A DNA stretch of 64,000 nt. Source: Erwinia pyri. GTDB taxonomy: Bacteria > Pseudomonadota > Gammaproteobacteria > Enterobacterales > Enterobacteriaceae. This document shows, one piece after another, positions 54,836 through 64,000 of this stretch. Position 1 is the first letter of the stretch. Every line of letters starts with the position of its first letter. The position numbers and the translations under genes were made by a program. Below the pieces are notes generated by a model. It worked only from the letters and a program-made list of their open reading frames with translations. It ran no database searches and was not told the origin of the DNA. The stretch lies in assembly GCF_030758455.1 (NCBI RefSeq), contig NZ_CP132353.1, positions 3,658,001 through 3,722,000 on the forward strand, written 5' to 3'.

Positions 54836-55600
54836 TTAGTCCTTACGTTGCTGTAATCGTCGTAAGGAGCGCTCTCGGCGACTCTGCTCGCGACTTCTGT
54901 CCAGCAATATTTCCTCGATAAACGCCAGGTGACGGTGTGAGGCTTCGCGGGCCTTTTCCGGCTCACGTGCCACAATCGCCTCGAAAATACTGGCGCGATG
55001 ACCGCTCACTTTTGCCAGCATTTCCCGGCGCGAGTAGAGCAATTCAAAATTCTGTCGGACGTTCTGTTCCAGCATCGGCCCCATACTGCGAAGGAGATGC
55101 AGCAGTACCACATTATGCGCGGCCTCTGTGACAGCGATCTGATACTGCATCACCGCATCCGCTTCCGCATCGAGATCGCCGCTATCCTGCGCAGTCTGGA
55201 TCTGAACATGGCAGTGGCGAATGCGTTCTAAATCTTCGTCTGTACCACGCAGTGCCGCGTAATAGGCCGCTATCCCCTCCAGCGCATGGCGGGTTTCCAG
55301 CAGATCAAACTGGGATTCCGGATGCCCCGCCAGCAGCTCGACCAGCGGATCGCTCAGGCTTTGCCACAGGTTGGTTTGTACAAAGGTCCCGCCGCCCTGA
55401 CGGCGTAACAGTAAACCTTTGGCCTCCAGACGCTGGATAGCTTCACGCAGAGAAGGACGGGAGACATCAAACTGTTTAGCAAGCTCGCGTTCTGGGAGCA
55501 GCTTTTCACCCGGACGCAGGGTCCCTTCCATAATCAGGGACTCGAGCTGCTGCTCGATAGCATCGGATAGCTTTGGTTGGCGGATTTTGCTGTAGGCCAT
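54836..55600 (-). CDS. pdhR: pyruvate-responsive repressor PdhR
   Basis: 254 residues, GntR family, FadR subfamily. N-terminal winged helix with [31 protein letters not shown]-terminal FCD all-helical effector domain ([41 protein letters not shown]). Represses its own operon and other respiratory genes; pyruvate relieves repression. The second of two adjacent ATG codons (55600) gives [13 protein letters not shown] as in E. coli. A perfect PdhR operator lies 30 nt upstream. Confidence 0.97.
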   Translation of the reverse strand: MAYSKIRQPKLSDAIEQQLESLIMEGTLRPGEKLLPERELAKQFDVSRPSLREAIQRLEAKGLLLRRQGGGTFVQTNLWQSLSDPLVELLAGHPESQFDLLETRHALEGIAAYYAALRGTDEDLERIRHCHVQIQTAQDSGDLDAEADAVMQYQIAVTEAAHNVVLLHLLRSMGPMLEQNVRQNFELLYSRREMLAKVSGHRASIFEAIVAREPEKAREASHRHLAFIEEILLDRSREQSRRERSLRRLQQRKD

Positions 55601-55629
55601 CATCCCTTCTTCTGCCAGTTGCATGAGTA

Positions 55630-55646
55630 AATTGGTAATACCAATT
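55630..55646 (-). promoter_or_regulatory. PdhR operator
   Basis: Perfect palindrome AATTGGTAATACCAATT, matching the PdhR consensus ATTGGTnnnACCAAT. It lies 30 nt upstream of the pdhR start and about 25 bp downstream of the proposed -10, a position suited to blocking transcription. Confidence 0.92.
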
Positions 55647-55670
55647 GCAAAAAGGTGCCCGTAAAGTAAC

Positions 55671-55699
55671 AAAGTATTCACCTCATGTCCATATGGCAA
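55671..55699 (-). promoter_or_regulatory. proposed pdhR operon promoter
   Basis: Minus strand -35 TTGCCA (55694-55699) and -10 TACTTT (55671-55676) with a 17-bp spacer, five of six and four of six matches to sigma-70 consensus. Directly upstream of the PdhR operator. Confidence 0.55.
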
Positions 55700-56105
55700 C
55701 CTGGTGAAACAGGACGCTGGTCTCGTTTTGCCATAAAGGTTTACACCTCCTCAAACGGCGAAAAAACCGTCTGATTTAAATGTTAAATTTTTTAATTTTT
55801 CTCAAATCCGGCAGACGGTTAGTGCACAAAAAAACGGCTTCCTATAAGAGAAAAATATGCCCTGTTTCGTACCCGGGAGACAAAAGCAGGTAATCTCACT
55901 GAGCGCCTTTTTTTTAAGCACTCTGCCGCACAAAAAGAGAAAGCGAGTGCATTAGAGGGCGCTTATCACTATTCTTGTCGCGAAGGTAGCCTGAACCTCT
56001 TTTTCATGCCTCTGGCACTGTAAATTTTTCAATACGTTACCTGGCAGAACTCTCTTACGAAGGCGCGCCTTTGTAGAGAATAATAACGACATCATGAGGT
56101 TTACT

Positions 56106-57461
56106 ATGGAACAACTTCAGGGCGACACGTTGAAACGGGGGTTAAAAAACCGTCATATTCAGCTTATCGCATTGGGCGGTGCCGTGGGCACCGGCCTGTT
56201 TCTGGGCATTGCCGATACCATTCGTATGGCCGGCCCTTCGGTACTGCTGGGCTACGCCATCGGCGGCTTTATTGCCTTTCTGATTATGCGTCAGCTCGGT
56301 GAAATGGTGGTGGAGGAGCCGGTAGCGGGATCGTTCAGCCACTTCGCCTATAAATATTGGGGCAATTTTGCTGGTTTTGCCTCTGGCTGGAACTACTGGA
56401 TCCTCTATGTACTGGTAGCGATGGCGGAACTCACCGCCGTGGGCAAATATATTCAGTACTGGTATCCCGAGATCCCGACCTGGGCTTCCGCAGCGGTATT
56501 CTTTGTACTGATTAACGCCATCAACCTGACCAACGTAAAAGTTTACGGTGAGATGGAGTTCTGGTTCTCCATCATTAAAGTGGCTGCCGTGGTGGGCATG
56601 ATCCTGTTCGGCTGCTGGCTGCTGTTTGGCGGCCATGCTGGCCCGGATGCGAAAGTCTCTAACCTCTGGGACCGGGGCGGCTTCTTCCCTAACGGCATCT
56701 CCGGGCTGGTGATGGCGATGGCGGTTATTATGTTCTCCTTTGGCGGTCTTGAGCTGGTGGGGATCACCGCCGCAGAAGCTGATGACCCGGAAAAGAGCAT
56801 TCCCAAAGCGACAAACCAGGTGCTCTACCGCATCCTGATTTTCTATATCGGCTCACTGACCGTACTGCTTTCGCTTTATCCCTGGACCAAAGTGATTGGT
56901 GGCGCCAGCCCGTTCGTGATGATTTTCCACGATCTCGGCGACAGCCTGGTGGCGAATGCGCTGAACGTGGTGATCCTGACGGCGGCCCTCTCGGTCTATA
57001 ACAGCTGCGTTTACTGTAACAGCCGTATGCTGTTCGGCCTGGCGCAACAGGGCAATGGCCCGAAAGCGTTGCTGAAGGTTGATGCCCGCGGCGTGCCGGT
57101 GATGGCCATTGGCGTTTCTGCCGCTGCCACCGCGCTCTGCGTGCTGATCAACTACCTGATGCCGGGTGAGGCCTTTGGCCTGCTGATGGCGCTGGTGGTC
57201 TCTGCCCTGGTGATCAACTGGGCAATGATCAGCCTGGCGCACCTGAAATTCCGCCGTAAAAAGGATCAGCAGGGTGTGGAAACCCGCTTTAAAGCGCTGC
57301 TCTATCCGCTGGGTAACTGGATCTGCCTGCTGTTCCTGGCGGGTATTCTGGTGATCATGGCCATGACGCCGGGTATGGCGATTTCCGTCTGGTTAATTCC
57401 GGTCTGGATAGCCATTCTGGGCGTGGGCTATATGATTAAGTCCCGCACGCAAAAAGCATAA
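56106..57461 (+). CDS. aroP: aromatic amino acid permease AroP
   Basis: 451 residues, APC superfamily, twelve membrane segments. Imports phenylalanine, tyrosine and tryptophan with protons. N-terminal GLKNRHIQLIALGGAVGTGLFLG, then MVVEEPVAGSFSHFAYKYWG and the TM8 region NSCVYCNSRMLFGLAQQGN are almost identical to E. coli AroP. The ATG at 56106 has GAGG 6 nt upstream and is preferred to ATG 56094. A terminator follows. Position next to pdhR is ancestral. Confidence 0.95.
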   Translation: MEQLQGDTLKRGLKNRHIQLIALGGAVGTGLFLGIADTIRMAGPSVLLGYAIGGFIAFLIMRQLGEMVVEEPVAGSFSHFAYKYWGNFAGFASGWNYWILYVLVAMAELTAVGKYIQYWYPEIPTWASAAVFFVLINAINLTNVKVYGEMEFWFSIIKVAAVVGMILFGCWLLFGGHAGPDAKVSNLWDRGGFFPNGISGLVMAMAVIMFSFGGLELVGITAAEADDPEKSIPKATNQVLYRILIFYIGSLTVLLSLYPWTKVIGGASPFVMIFHDLGDSLVANALNVVILTAALSVYNSCVYCNSRMLFGLAQQGNGPKALLKVDARGVPVMAIGVSAAATALCVLINYLMPGEAFGLLMALVVSALVINWAMISLAHLKFRRKKDQQGVETRFKALLYPLGNWICLLFLAGILVIMAMTPGMAISVWLIPVWIAILGVGYMIKSRTQKA

Positions 57462-57466
57462 GGGTC

Positions 57467-57491
57467 AGAGGGCACTCCGGTGCCCTCTTCT
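57467..57491 (+). terminator. terminator after aroP
   Basis: AGAGGGCAC (57467-57475) pairs with GTGCCCTCT (57480-57488), 9 bp with a 4-nt loop, followed by TCTTTG. Confidence 0.75.
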
Positions 57492-57609
57492 TTGCCTGCT
57501 CGTCTCTACTCCCGGACCGCCACCATCGCTTTGCTTTCCGTTGTCACCTCCCCCTATTCTCCAGCCACTCTTACTAATGCTCCTGCCTCCATTAGCGGCA
57601 AGACTTAAG

Positions 57610-57625
57610 TGTTATCCTTCTCACA
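57610..57625 (+). promoter_or_regulatory. CRP-like site upstream of the GPH/GH43 operon
   Basis: TGTTA-TCCTTC-TCACA, nine of ten positions of the TGTGA-N6-TCACA consensus, about 110 nt before the transporter start. Fits catabolite control of a carbohydrate operon. Unverified. Confidence 0.5.
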
Positions 57626-57733
57626 CTTTTAACTCCACAGGCGATTTATCCATCTCTGCGACGCTTTCTGCCAGCACAAAACAGCGCTAAGCCATTAATA
57701 ATGCACTCCATGATTCCAGTGAGAGAAAAATCC

Positions 57734-59140
57734 ATGAAGAGCGCGGCGCTGACGGTTAGAGAAAAGATTGGATACGGCATGGGCGATGCAGGCTGCAACA
57801 TGATTGGCGGTGCCATCATGCTGTTCCTTAATTATTTCTACACAGATGTGTTTGGCCTGGCGCCGGCGCTGGTTGGCGTGCTGCTGCTTTCGGTGCGGGT
57901 ACTGGATGCGGTTACCGACCCCATTATGGGCGCGATTGCCGACCGGACGCAGAGTCGCTGGGGACGTTTTCGTCCATGGCTGTTGTGGATCTCCCTGCCT
58001 TATGTGCTGTTCAGCGTGCTGATGTTTACCACGCCCGACTGGACTTATAACAGCAAAGTTATCTATGCATTTGTGACCTATTTTCTGATGTCGCTGACCT
58101 ATACCGCCATCAATATTCCTTACTGCTCGCTGGGCGGCGTGATCACCAACGATCCTGGTGAGCGTGTCTCCTGTCAGTCCTACCGTTTTGTGATGGTCGG
58201 CATTGCCACGCTTATCCTCTCCCTTTCGCTCCTGCCGCTGGCGGAATGGTTTGGCGGCGAGAACAAAGCGCGCGGTTATCAGATGGCGATGAGCGTGCTG
58301 GCTCTGATTGGCCTGTGCATGTTCCTGTTCTGCTTTGCGACCGTGCGTGAACGTATCCGCCCCGCCGTGCCAAGCAACGATGACATGAAGGCGGATTTAC
58401 GCGACGTATGGAAAAACGATCAGTGGGTCCGCATCCTGCTGCTGACCTTCTGCAACGTCTGTCCGGGCTTTATCCGCATGGCCGCGACCATGTACTACGT
58501 TACCTGGGTGATGGGCCAGTCCACGCACTTTGCCACCCTGTTTATCAGCCTTGGCGTGATTGGTATGATGGTAGGCAGTACGTTGGCAAAAGTGCTCACC
58601 GACCGCTGGTGCAAACTCAAAGTCTTTTTCTGGACCAATATCGCCCTGGCGATCTTCTCCAGCGGATTTTACTTCCTTGACCCGCAGGCCACCGTGCTGG
58701 TGGTCGTGATGTACTTCTTCCTCAATATCCTGCATCAGATCCCTTCGCCGCTGCACTGGTCACTGATGGCCGATGTGGATGACTATGGCGAATGGAAAAC
58801 CGGCAAGCGCATCACCGGCATCAGCTTCTCCGGCAACCTCTTTTTCCTGAAAGTGGGCTTGGCGGTAGCGGGTGCCATGGTTGGCTTCCTGCTCTCTTAC
58901 TATGGTTACGATGCGGGAGCAAAAACGCAGGCACCGAGCGCCATTAACGGTATCGTGCTGCTGTTTACGGTGATCCCTGGCGTAGGTTATCTGATTACCG
59001 CTGGCGTTGTCCGCCTGCTGAAAGTTGACCGTCCGATGATGAAACAAATCCAGCAGGATCTGGAAAAACGCCGCGCCAGCTTCCAGGAGCTTAATGACTA
59101 TCACGACAGCAAATCCGCTGTTAAACCGGTGAATACATAA
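57734..59140 (+). CDS. GPH family glycoside:cation symporter
   Basis: 468 residues, twelve membrane segments. Glycoside-pentoside-hexuronide transporter (MelB/XylP/XynT class): GYGMGDAGCNMIGG in TM1, DAVTDPIMGAIADRTQSRWGRFRPW after TM2 (cation site and loop motif) and DVDDYGEWKTGKR in the C-terminal half. Presumably imports an oligosaccharide or pentoside. Its stop overlaps the glycosidase start (TAATG), so the pair is coupled. The ATG at 57734 fits the conserved start; an in-frame ATG at 57701 has no ribosome site. Confidence 0.88.
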   Translation: MKSAALTVREKIGYGMGDAGCNMIGGAIMLFLNYFYTDVFGLAPALVGVLLLSVRVLDAVTDPIMGAIADRTQSRWGRFRPWLLWISLPYVLFSVLMFTTPDWTYNSKVIYAFVTYFLMSLTYTAINIPYCSLGGVITNDPGERVSCQSYRFVMVGIATLILSLSLLPLAEWFGGENKARGYQMAMSVLALIGLCMFLFCFATVRERIRPAVPSNDDMKADLRDVWKNDQWVRILLLTFCNVCPGFIRMAATMYYVTWVMGQSTHFATLFISLGVIGMMVGSTLAKVLTDRWCKLKVFFWTNIALAIFSSGFYFLDPQATVLVVVMYFFLNILHQIPSPLHWSLMADVDDYGEWKTGKRITGISFSGNLFFLKVGLAVAGAMVGFLLSYYGYDAGAKTQAPSAINGIVLLFTVIPGVGYLITAGVVRLLKVDRPMMKQIQQDLEKRRASFQELNDYHDSKSAVKPVNT

Positions 59141-60099
59141 TGACGACTTCCCTTTGGCAAAATCCGTTTATTGAGCAACGCGCCGATCCGTTTATCCTGC
59201 GTGAAAACGGCCGTTATTACTTTATTGCTTCCGTCCCGGAATACGATCGGCTGGAGATCCGCAGTGCGGACACGCTTAATGGCCTGGCCGCCGCCACTCC
59301 GGTTGTGGTCTGGCGCAAACCTGAACAGGGCCCAATGAGCGAGCTTATCTGGGCGCCAGAACTGCATAAAGTCGGCGGAACCTGGGTGATTTACTTTGCC
59401 GCTGCGCCTACCCGGGCGATTAAAGATGGCCTGTTCCAGCACCGGATGTTCGCGCTGGCCTGCACGGATAGCGACCCGATGACCGGGGAGTGGCGCGAAT
59501 GTGGGCAAGTTGTCACGCCGATCGACAGCTTTGCGCTGGATGCCACCCATTTTGTGCATCAGGGGAAGAACTGGTATCTGTGGGCGCAAAAAGATCCGCA
59601 TATTGCCGGTAACTCCAATCTCTATCTGGCCGAGCTGGCGTCACCCTGGGCGATAAAGGGCCAGCCGGTGATGCTCAGCAAGCCAGAATATGAGTGGGAA
59701 TGCAGAGGGTTCAGCGTTAATGAGGGGCCTGCGGTGATCCGACACGGAGAGCGGCTGTTCGTCAGCTATTCTGCCAGCGCAACCGATGAGAACTACTGCA
59801 TGGGCTTACTCTGGATTGAGGCGGAGGCGGATCCGCTGAATGCGGAGAACTGGCAAAAATCCCCGCATCCCGTATTCACCACCAGCAATGAAAACCGCCA
59901 GTTTGGTCCCGGGCACAACAGCTTTACGGTGACGGAGCAGGGAGAGGATGTGCTGGTCTATCATGCCCGTAATTACACGGAGATTGAGGGCGATCCGCTG
60001 TATGACCCTAATCGTCATACGCGCCTCAAAACCTTTAGCTGGAATGCGGAAGGCATGCCGGAATTTGGCACGCCTCCTGCCGACACGGTGTCAGACTAA
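59140..60099 (+). CDS. glycoside hydrolase family 43 protein
   Basis: 319 residues. Five-bladed propeller glycosidase; the family includes beta-xylosidases and alpha-L-arabinofuranosidases. Catalytic base Asp in [14 protein letters not shown], the pKa-modulating Asp in [17 protein letters not shown], and acid Glu in [11 protein letters not shown] are all present. No signal peptide, so it acts in the cytosol on an oligosaccharide brought in by the upstream symporter. Substrate probably an arabino- or xylo-oligosaccharide from plant cell wall. The 3' end overlaps convergent ampE by 9 bp. Confidence 0.87.
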   Translation: MTTSLWQNPFIEQRADPFILRENGRYYFIASVPEYDRLEIRSADTLNGLAAATPVVVWRKPEQGPMSELIWAPELHKVGGTWVIYFAAAPTRAIKDGLFQHRMFALACTDSDPMTGEWRECGQVVTPIDSFALDATHFVHQGKNWYLWAQKDPHIAGNSNLYLAELASPWAIKGQPVMLSKPEYEWECRGFSVNEGPAVIRHGERLFVSYSASATDENYCMGLLWIEAEADPLNAENWQKSPHPVFTTSNENRQFGPGHNSFTVTEQGEDVLVYHARNYTEIEGDPLYDPNRHTRLKTFSWNAEGMPEFGTPPADTVSD

Positions 60100-60945
60100 T
60101 GTGCCGTAAATCGTCAACAGCGCGACCACCACGACCATAACCAGCGAAACCTTCTTCGCCAGCGCCACGGCCACGCGAGGGGTTTCAACTTTGTCGGTAT
60201 GCGGGTCGCGGGCCAGCGAGAACTGGGCAAGGCGTGTCAGTACCTGGTACTGCGGCGTATGACGATCGGTGAGTGAGGCAAACCAGGCGGGAAGCGCCCG
60301 CTCACCGTGCCCTAACAGCGCATAGGCCACGCCAACCAGCCGTACCGGCACCCAGTCAACCAGATGCAGTACGGCATCCACGCCCGACTGCGAGCGCTCC
60401 AGTGGCGAGTGGTGGCGCGCCAGCCAGGATTGCCAGGCGCGAAGAAAAGCGTAGCCCACCAGCAGCACCGGCCCCCAGGGGCCACCCACCACAAACCAGA
60501 ACAGCGGGGCCAGATAGTAGCGATAGTTAATCCACAGCAGCGCATTCTGCAGCGCACAAAGGTACTCACGCTCATCACATTCCACAGGCAGCCCGTGGAT
60601 CAGCGACAGCTCTTCCGCCATCGCCTTATGGGTATCCTGATCGTTACGGCTCGCCGCTTTAAGATAAGCGTGATAGTGCAGACGAACAGAACCGGCGCCG
60701 ATACAAAGCAGACCCACAGCAATCCAGAACAACAGCTGCAGCACGCCAAAAAACAGCCCTCTTAACGCCAGCAGGCACACCAGTACCACCGCCATTGCCG
60801 CCAGCGTCATCAGCAGCGTGCGAAACAGGCTGTATTTGTGGCGACGACGAAACATCCCCGCAAGGTGGTGATCGAACTGCCAGTGCTCACCCATCTTGAA
60901 AAGACGTTCCCATCCCAGAACTAACAACAAACTAAAAAGCGTCAT
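60091..60945 (-). CDS. ampE: AmpE inner-membrane protein
   Basis: 284 residues, as in E. coli. Polytopic membrane protein (at least four hydrophobic segments) with a conserved [20 protein letters not shown] start. Belongs to the ampDE operon tied to peptidoglycan recycling and beta-lactamase regulation, though its own role is unclear. The start overlaps the ampD stop by 4 nt. The 3' end overlaps the inserted GH43 gene by 9 bp, which shows how tightly that insertion sits. Confidence 0.94.
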   Translation of the reverse strand: MTLFSLLLVLGWERLFKMGEHWQFDHHLAGMFRRRHKYSLFRTLLMTLAAMAVVLVCLLALRGLFFGVLQLLFWIAVGLLCIGAGSVRLHYHAYLKAASRNDQDTHKAMAEELSLIHGLPVECDEREYLCALQNALLWINYRYYLAPLFWFVVGGPWGPVLLVGYAFLRAWQSWLARHHSPLERSQSGVDAVLHLVDWVPVRLVGVAYALLGHGERALPAWFASLTDRHTPQYQVLTRLAQFSLARDPHTDKVETPRVAVALAKKVSLVMVVVVALLTIYGTLV

Positions 60946-61517
60946 GCCTGTGGCTCCTTTACTGACGCATCCGGCGTTAAGCCTGACGCGCCCCGAAATC
61001 GGATCCAGTCAAAAGCCGGACCGGGGTCAGTTTTTCTGACCGGCGCAATATCACTGTGTCCGGTAATATGCTCAGCCATTTGTGGATAGTGTGCGATCAG
61101 CAGCCGGGTAAGAGCCTGCAGAGCCTGATACTGCTCGTCGGTATAGGGCAGCGTATCGGTGCCTTCCAGCTCAATGCCTATCGAAAAATCGTTGCAGGCT
61201 TCACGGCCCTGATAAGTTGAAACGCCGGCATGCCAGGCGCGGAGATGGAACGGTACGTACTGAATAATTTCGCCATCACGGCGGATAAGGCAGTGTGCAG
61301 AAACCTGCAGATGCGCGATTTCGGCAAAAAAGGGATGAGCCTGCGGATCAAGGTTTCCGGTAAACAGCGCATCGATCCACGGACCGCCAAATTCGCCCGG
61401 CGGTAAACTGATGTTGTGAATAACCAGTAACGATGGCGTTTCATTACCCGGACGCTCGTTGAAATGCGGCGAAGGAACCCGCTTCACTCCCGCAATCCAG
61501 CCCGCTTGCAGCTGCAT
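60942..61517 (-). CDS. ampD: 1,6-anhydro-N-acetylmuramyl-L-alanine amidase AmpD
   Basis: 191 residues. Cytosolic zinc amidase that removes the peptide from anhydro-muropeptides during cell-wall recycling; its loss derepresses ampC where present. Zinc ligands: His in [10 protein letters not shown], His in TGHSDIAP and Asp in [10 protein letters not shown]. The ATG at 61517 has GGAG with correct spacing; an in-frame ATG at 61694 is rejected. Divergent from nadC, as in E. coli. Confidence 0.96.
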   Translation of the reverse strand: MQLQAGWIAGVKRVPSPHFNERPGNETPSLLVIHNISLPPGEFGGPWIDALFTGNLDPQAHPFFAEIAHLQVSAHCLIRRDGEIIQYVPFHLRAWHAGVSTYQGREACNDFSIGIELEGTDTLPYTDEQYQALQALTRLLIAHYPQMAEHITGHSDIAPVRKTDPGPAFDWIRFRGASGLTPDASVKEPQA

Positions 61518-61740
61518 GCCCTGCTCTCCTTTTATAACGTAATCATCAGAGTAGCATGAATCATTTTCAGAAAACCAAACTTCTGGTGCGCCTGAAAATG
61601 GGCGCTGAAAAATAAAATCGTTTTTTCTGCATCCGGTTTGCCGCCCCCGCCGTAAATAGCTTTGTAAGGCAACCCTGCCTTCTCTTACCCTCAAAGGAAT
61701 AGCGGCGCCCTGGCTGGCAAGCCGAGGCTAAAAAGGCTAG

Positions 61741-62670
<930 letters not shown>

Positions 62671-62679
62671 GTTTATCCC

Positions 62680-62712
62680 TCACGCCATCCTTTCGTGATG
62701 GCGTGACTCTTT
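62680..62712 (+). terminator. terminator after nadC
   Basis: TCACGCCATC (62680-62689) pairs with GATGGCGTGA (62697-62706), 10 bp, followed by CTCTTT. Confidence 0.7.
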
Positions 62713-62866
62713 AGCGCATTCTGCGCATTCGCTTCCAGAAAACCTGCCGCCTGCTGCAATAACCGCTGATTCTTTTCGGCACGCCACGGCGTTGTCTGCT
62801 TTGCCGATGGCTCAGCGTTCCCGCTGGCGCTATTTTGCCAACCTCTTTACTACACGGAGGTTCAGC

Positions 62867-63316
62867 ATGAAACAGCAGCAAGGATTTACCCTGATTGAAC
62901 TGATGATTGTGATTGCCATCATCGCCATCCTGAGCGCCATTGGCCTGCCCGCTTACCAGAGCTACCTGCAGAAAGCCGCCCTTACCGATATGTTGCAAAC
63001 CGCCATCCCGTATAAAACGGCGGTCGATCTCTGCATCATTGAGCAGGGAGGAAGCGGCAACTGCAGCGAGGGCAGCAACGGTATCCCGGCGGGCAAAGGA
63101 TCACGCTATGTCAGCGCCCTTAGCGTCTCCGCAGGTGTGATTACCCTTACCGGCCAGGAGAGCCTGAACGGGCTCAGCGTAGCGATGAATCCCGCCTGGG
63201 ACGCAGTCCAGGGGCAAATCAGCTGGCAACGCAGCTGCACCAGCGATCAGGCCAGCCTGAAGGAAGCGTGTCAGAACGTCTTTCGCTTTGAGGATGATAC
63301 GGAGGTGGCAGAGTGA
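62867..63316 (+). CDS. ppdD: type IV prepilin PpdD (major pilin)
   Basis: 149 residues. Short basic leader MKQQQG, cleavage before FTLIELMIVIAIIAILSAIGLP, the class IVa prepilin N-terminal helix with Glu5. Two cysteine pairs occur further on (DLCIIEQGGSGNC, SCTSDQASLKEAC), the latter the pilin D-loop. GGAGG 6 nt upstream fixes the ATG at 62867; an in-frame ATG at 62792 is rejected. Overlaps hofB by 4 nt. Assembled into pili by HofB/HofC and a prepilin peptidase. Confidence 0.95.
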   Translation: MKQQQGFTLIELMIVIAIIAILSAIGLPAYQSYLQKAALTDMLQTAIPYKTAVDLCIIEQGGSGNCSEGSNGIPAGKGSRYVSALSVSAGVITLTGQESLNGLSVAMNPAWDAVQGQISWQRSCTSDQASLKEACQNVFRFEDDTEVAE

Positions 63317-64000
63317 TCCCGCCATCCACGCAGCGGGCGGTGGAAGCCCTCTGTCTACGTCATCAGGCGGTGATCCTGGCGTTTACGCCTGACAAGCTCC
63401 ACCTGGCGATGGCAGAGACGCCGGATGATGCGCTGATTGCAGCGCTGCGCTTTGCCACGCAGAGCACGCTGGAGATTGAATGCTGGCCGCAGGCGCAGCT
63501 GGAACAGTTTCGCCAGGTTGCGGGTGCCACCAGCAGACTCGCACCGGAAACTGAATCGGGTGAAGCCGCACCGGGGAAGATTCAGGCTCTGCTTCAGCTT
63601 GCGGTTCAGCGGCGCGCTTCCGATATCCATATTGAACCGCAGCGGGATACGCTGCGGGTGCGGTTTCGTATTGATGGCGTACTGCAAAGCGTTCCCGGTA
63701 GTGAGCATCACAATGGCGCGGCACTCCTCGCCCGCCTGAAAATTCTGGCCAACCTGGATATTACCGAGCGCCGCACGCCGCAGGATGGGCAATTTACCAC
63801 TGAGGTTGAGGGAAAATCCGCCTCTTTCCGCCTCTCCACTCTGCCGACGCAGTATGGCGAGAAAGCGGTAATACGCCTGCTGCAAAGTGAGCCTCACGCC
63901 GTTGCGCTGGAAAAACTGGGCATGCCCCCCACCGCGCTGAGGCTCTATCGCCAGGCGCTGGCCCGTCCACAGGGTCTGATCCTGGTAACTGGGCCAACGG
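63313..64000 (+). CDS. hofB: type IV pilus assembly ATPase HofB (truncated by window end)
   Basis: About 229 N-terminal residues visible; the E. coli protein has about 461. GspE/PilB family secretion ATPase that powers pilin assembly. N2-like segment with RRASDIHIEPQRDTLRVRFRIDG, then LARLKILANLDITERRTPQDGQF and the start of Walker A (GLILVTGPT) at the window edge. Start codon GTG at 63313, with GGAGG 7 nt upstream, overlapping the ppdD stop (GTGA). Confidence 0.94.
   Translation, partial: MIPPSTQRAVEALCLRHQAVILAFTPDKLHLAMAETPDDALIAALRFATQSTLEIECWPQAQLEQFRQVAGATSRLAPETESGEAAPGKIQALLQLAVQRRASDIHIEPQRDTLRVRFRIDGVLQSVPGSEHHNGAALLARLKILANLDITERRTPQDGQFTTEVEGKSASFRLSTLPTQYGEKAVIRLLQSEPHAVALEKLGMPPTALRLYRQALARPQGLILVTGPT

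Larger units (their letters stand above)
55601..56105. other. 505-bp divergent intergenic region pdhR/aroP
   Basis: Holds the pdhR promoter and operator at its left end and the aroP promoter at the right. AT-rich middle part (55760-55870). A TyrR half-site-like TGTAAA occurs at 56018-56023 but the partner half is poor. No gene seen. Confidence 0.6.

Noticed and set aside
56018..56035. TyrR box in front of aroP
   Set aside because: TGTAAA half is present but the second half (AATACG) does not match TTTACA.

Overview
The window looks like the chromosome of a plant-associated member of the Enterobacterales, most likely Erwiniaceae (Erwinia/Pantoea group). This rests on near-identical core proteins and on gene order. 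From right to left the core genes follow the familiar E. coli order: hofB-ppdD-nadC / ampD-ampE-aroP-pdhR-aceE-aceF-lpd-acnB-yacL-speD-speE-yacC-cueO-hpt-can-yadG-yadH-panD-panC-panB-folK-pcnB-gluQ-dksA-sfsA-thpR-hrpB. No rRNA, tRNA, phage or insertion sequence was recognised. The genus is inferred, not proven.

Layout. 1-9.2 kb: core genes for RNA metabolism (hrpB, thpR, dksA, gluQ, pcnB), folate (folK) and pantothenate (panB, panC, panD). 9.3-12.5 kb: accessory genes, a 635-residue protein with a Ser/Thr/Pro-rich N-terminus and a Pro/Gln/Ser-rich tail that resembles a secreted effector, plus an acyltransferase-3 membrane protein. 12.9-16 kb: yadHG exporter, carbonic anhydrase, hpt. 16.2-18.5 kb: a Cys/Met-metabolism PLP enzyme and a GT8 glycosyltransferase, where E. 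coli carries gcd. 18.9-22.9 kb: cueO with a textbook CueR-type promoter, yacC, and speE-speD, both starting with UUG.

23-32.2 kb: a sugar-acid catabolic island between speD and yacL. A DeoR regulator, PdxA2 and a DUF1537 kinase (DtnK) face an Fe-alcohol dehydrogenase, a DHDPS/KDG-type aldolase, a 2-hydroxyacid dehydrogenase, an MFS anion transporter and an Nramp-like protein lacking both canonical metal motifs. 32.8-42 kb: a second island between yacL and acnB, with a LysR regulator, an AbgB-like M20 amidohydrolase, a complete peptide-type ABC importer and an MmgE/PrpD protein, apparently one pathway for importing and cleaving an N-acyl or amide compound. The islands leave yacL stranded between them.

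44.6-48.5 kb: a scarred region between acnB and lpd. It holds an orphan three-repeat type I-F CRISPR array, an unidentified gene remnant, a decayed internal copy of acnB, phenolic acid decarboxylase with a divergent LysR regulator, vestiges resembling type I-E CRISPR repeats, and a HicAB toxin-antitoxin pair flanked by two ~185-bp copies of the lpd terminator region.

48.5-64 kb: the pyruvate dehydrogenase operon pdhR-aceE-aceF-lpd with a perfect PdhR operator, aroP, an inserted GPH transporter/GH43 glycosidase pair with a CRP-like site, ampDE, nadC, and the type IV pilin genes ppdD-hofB (hofB is cut by the window end).
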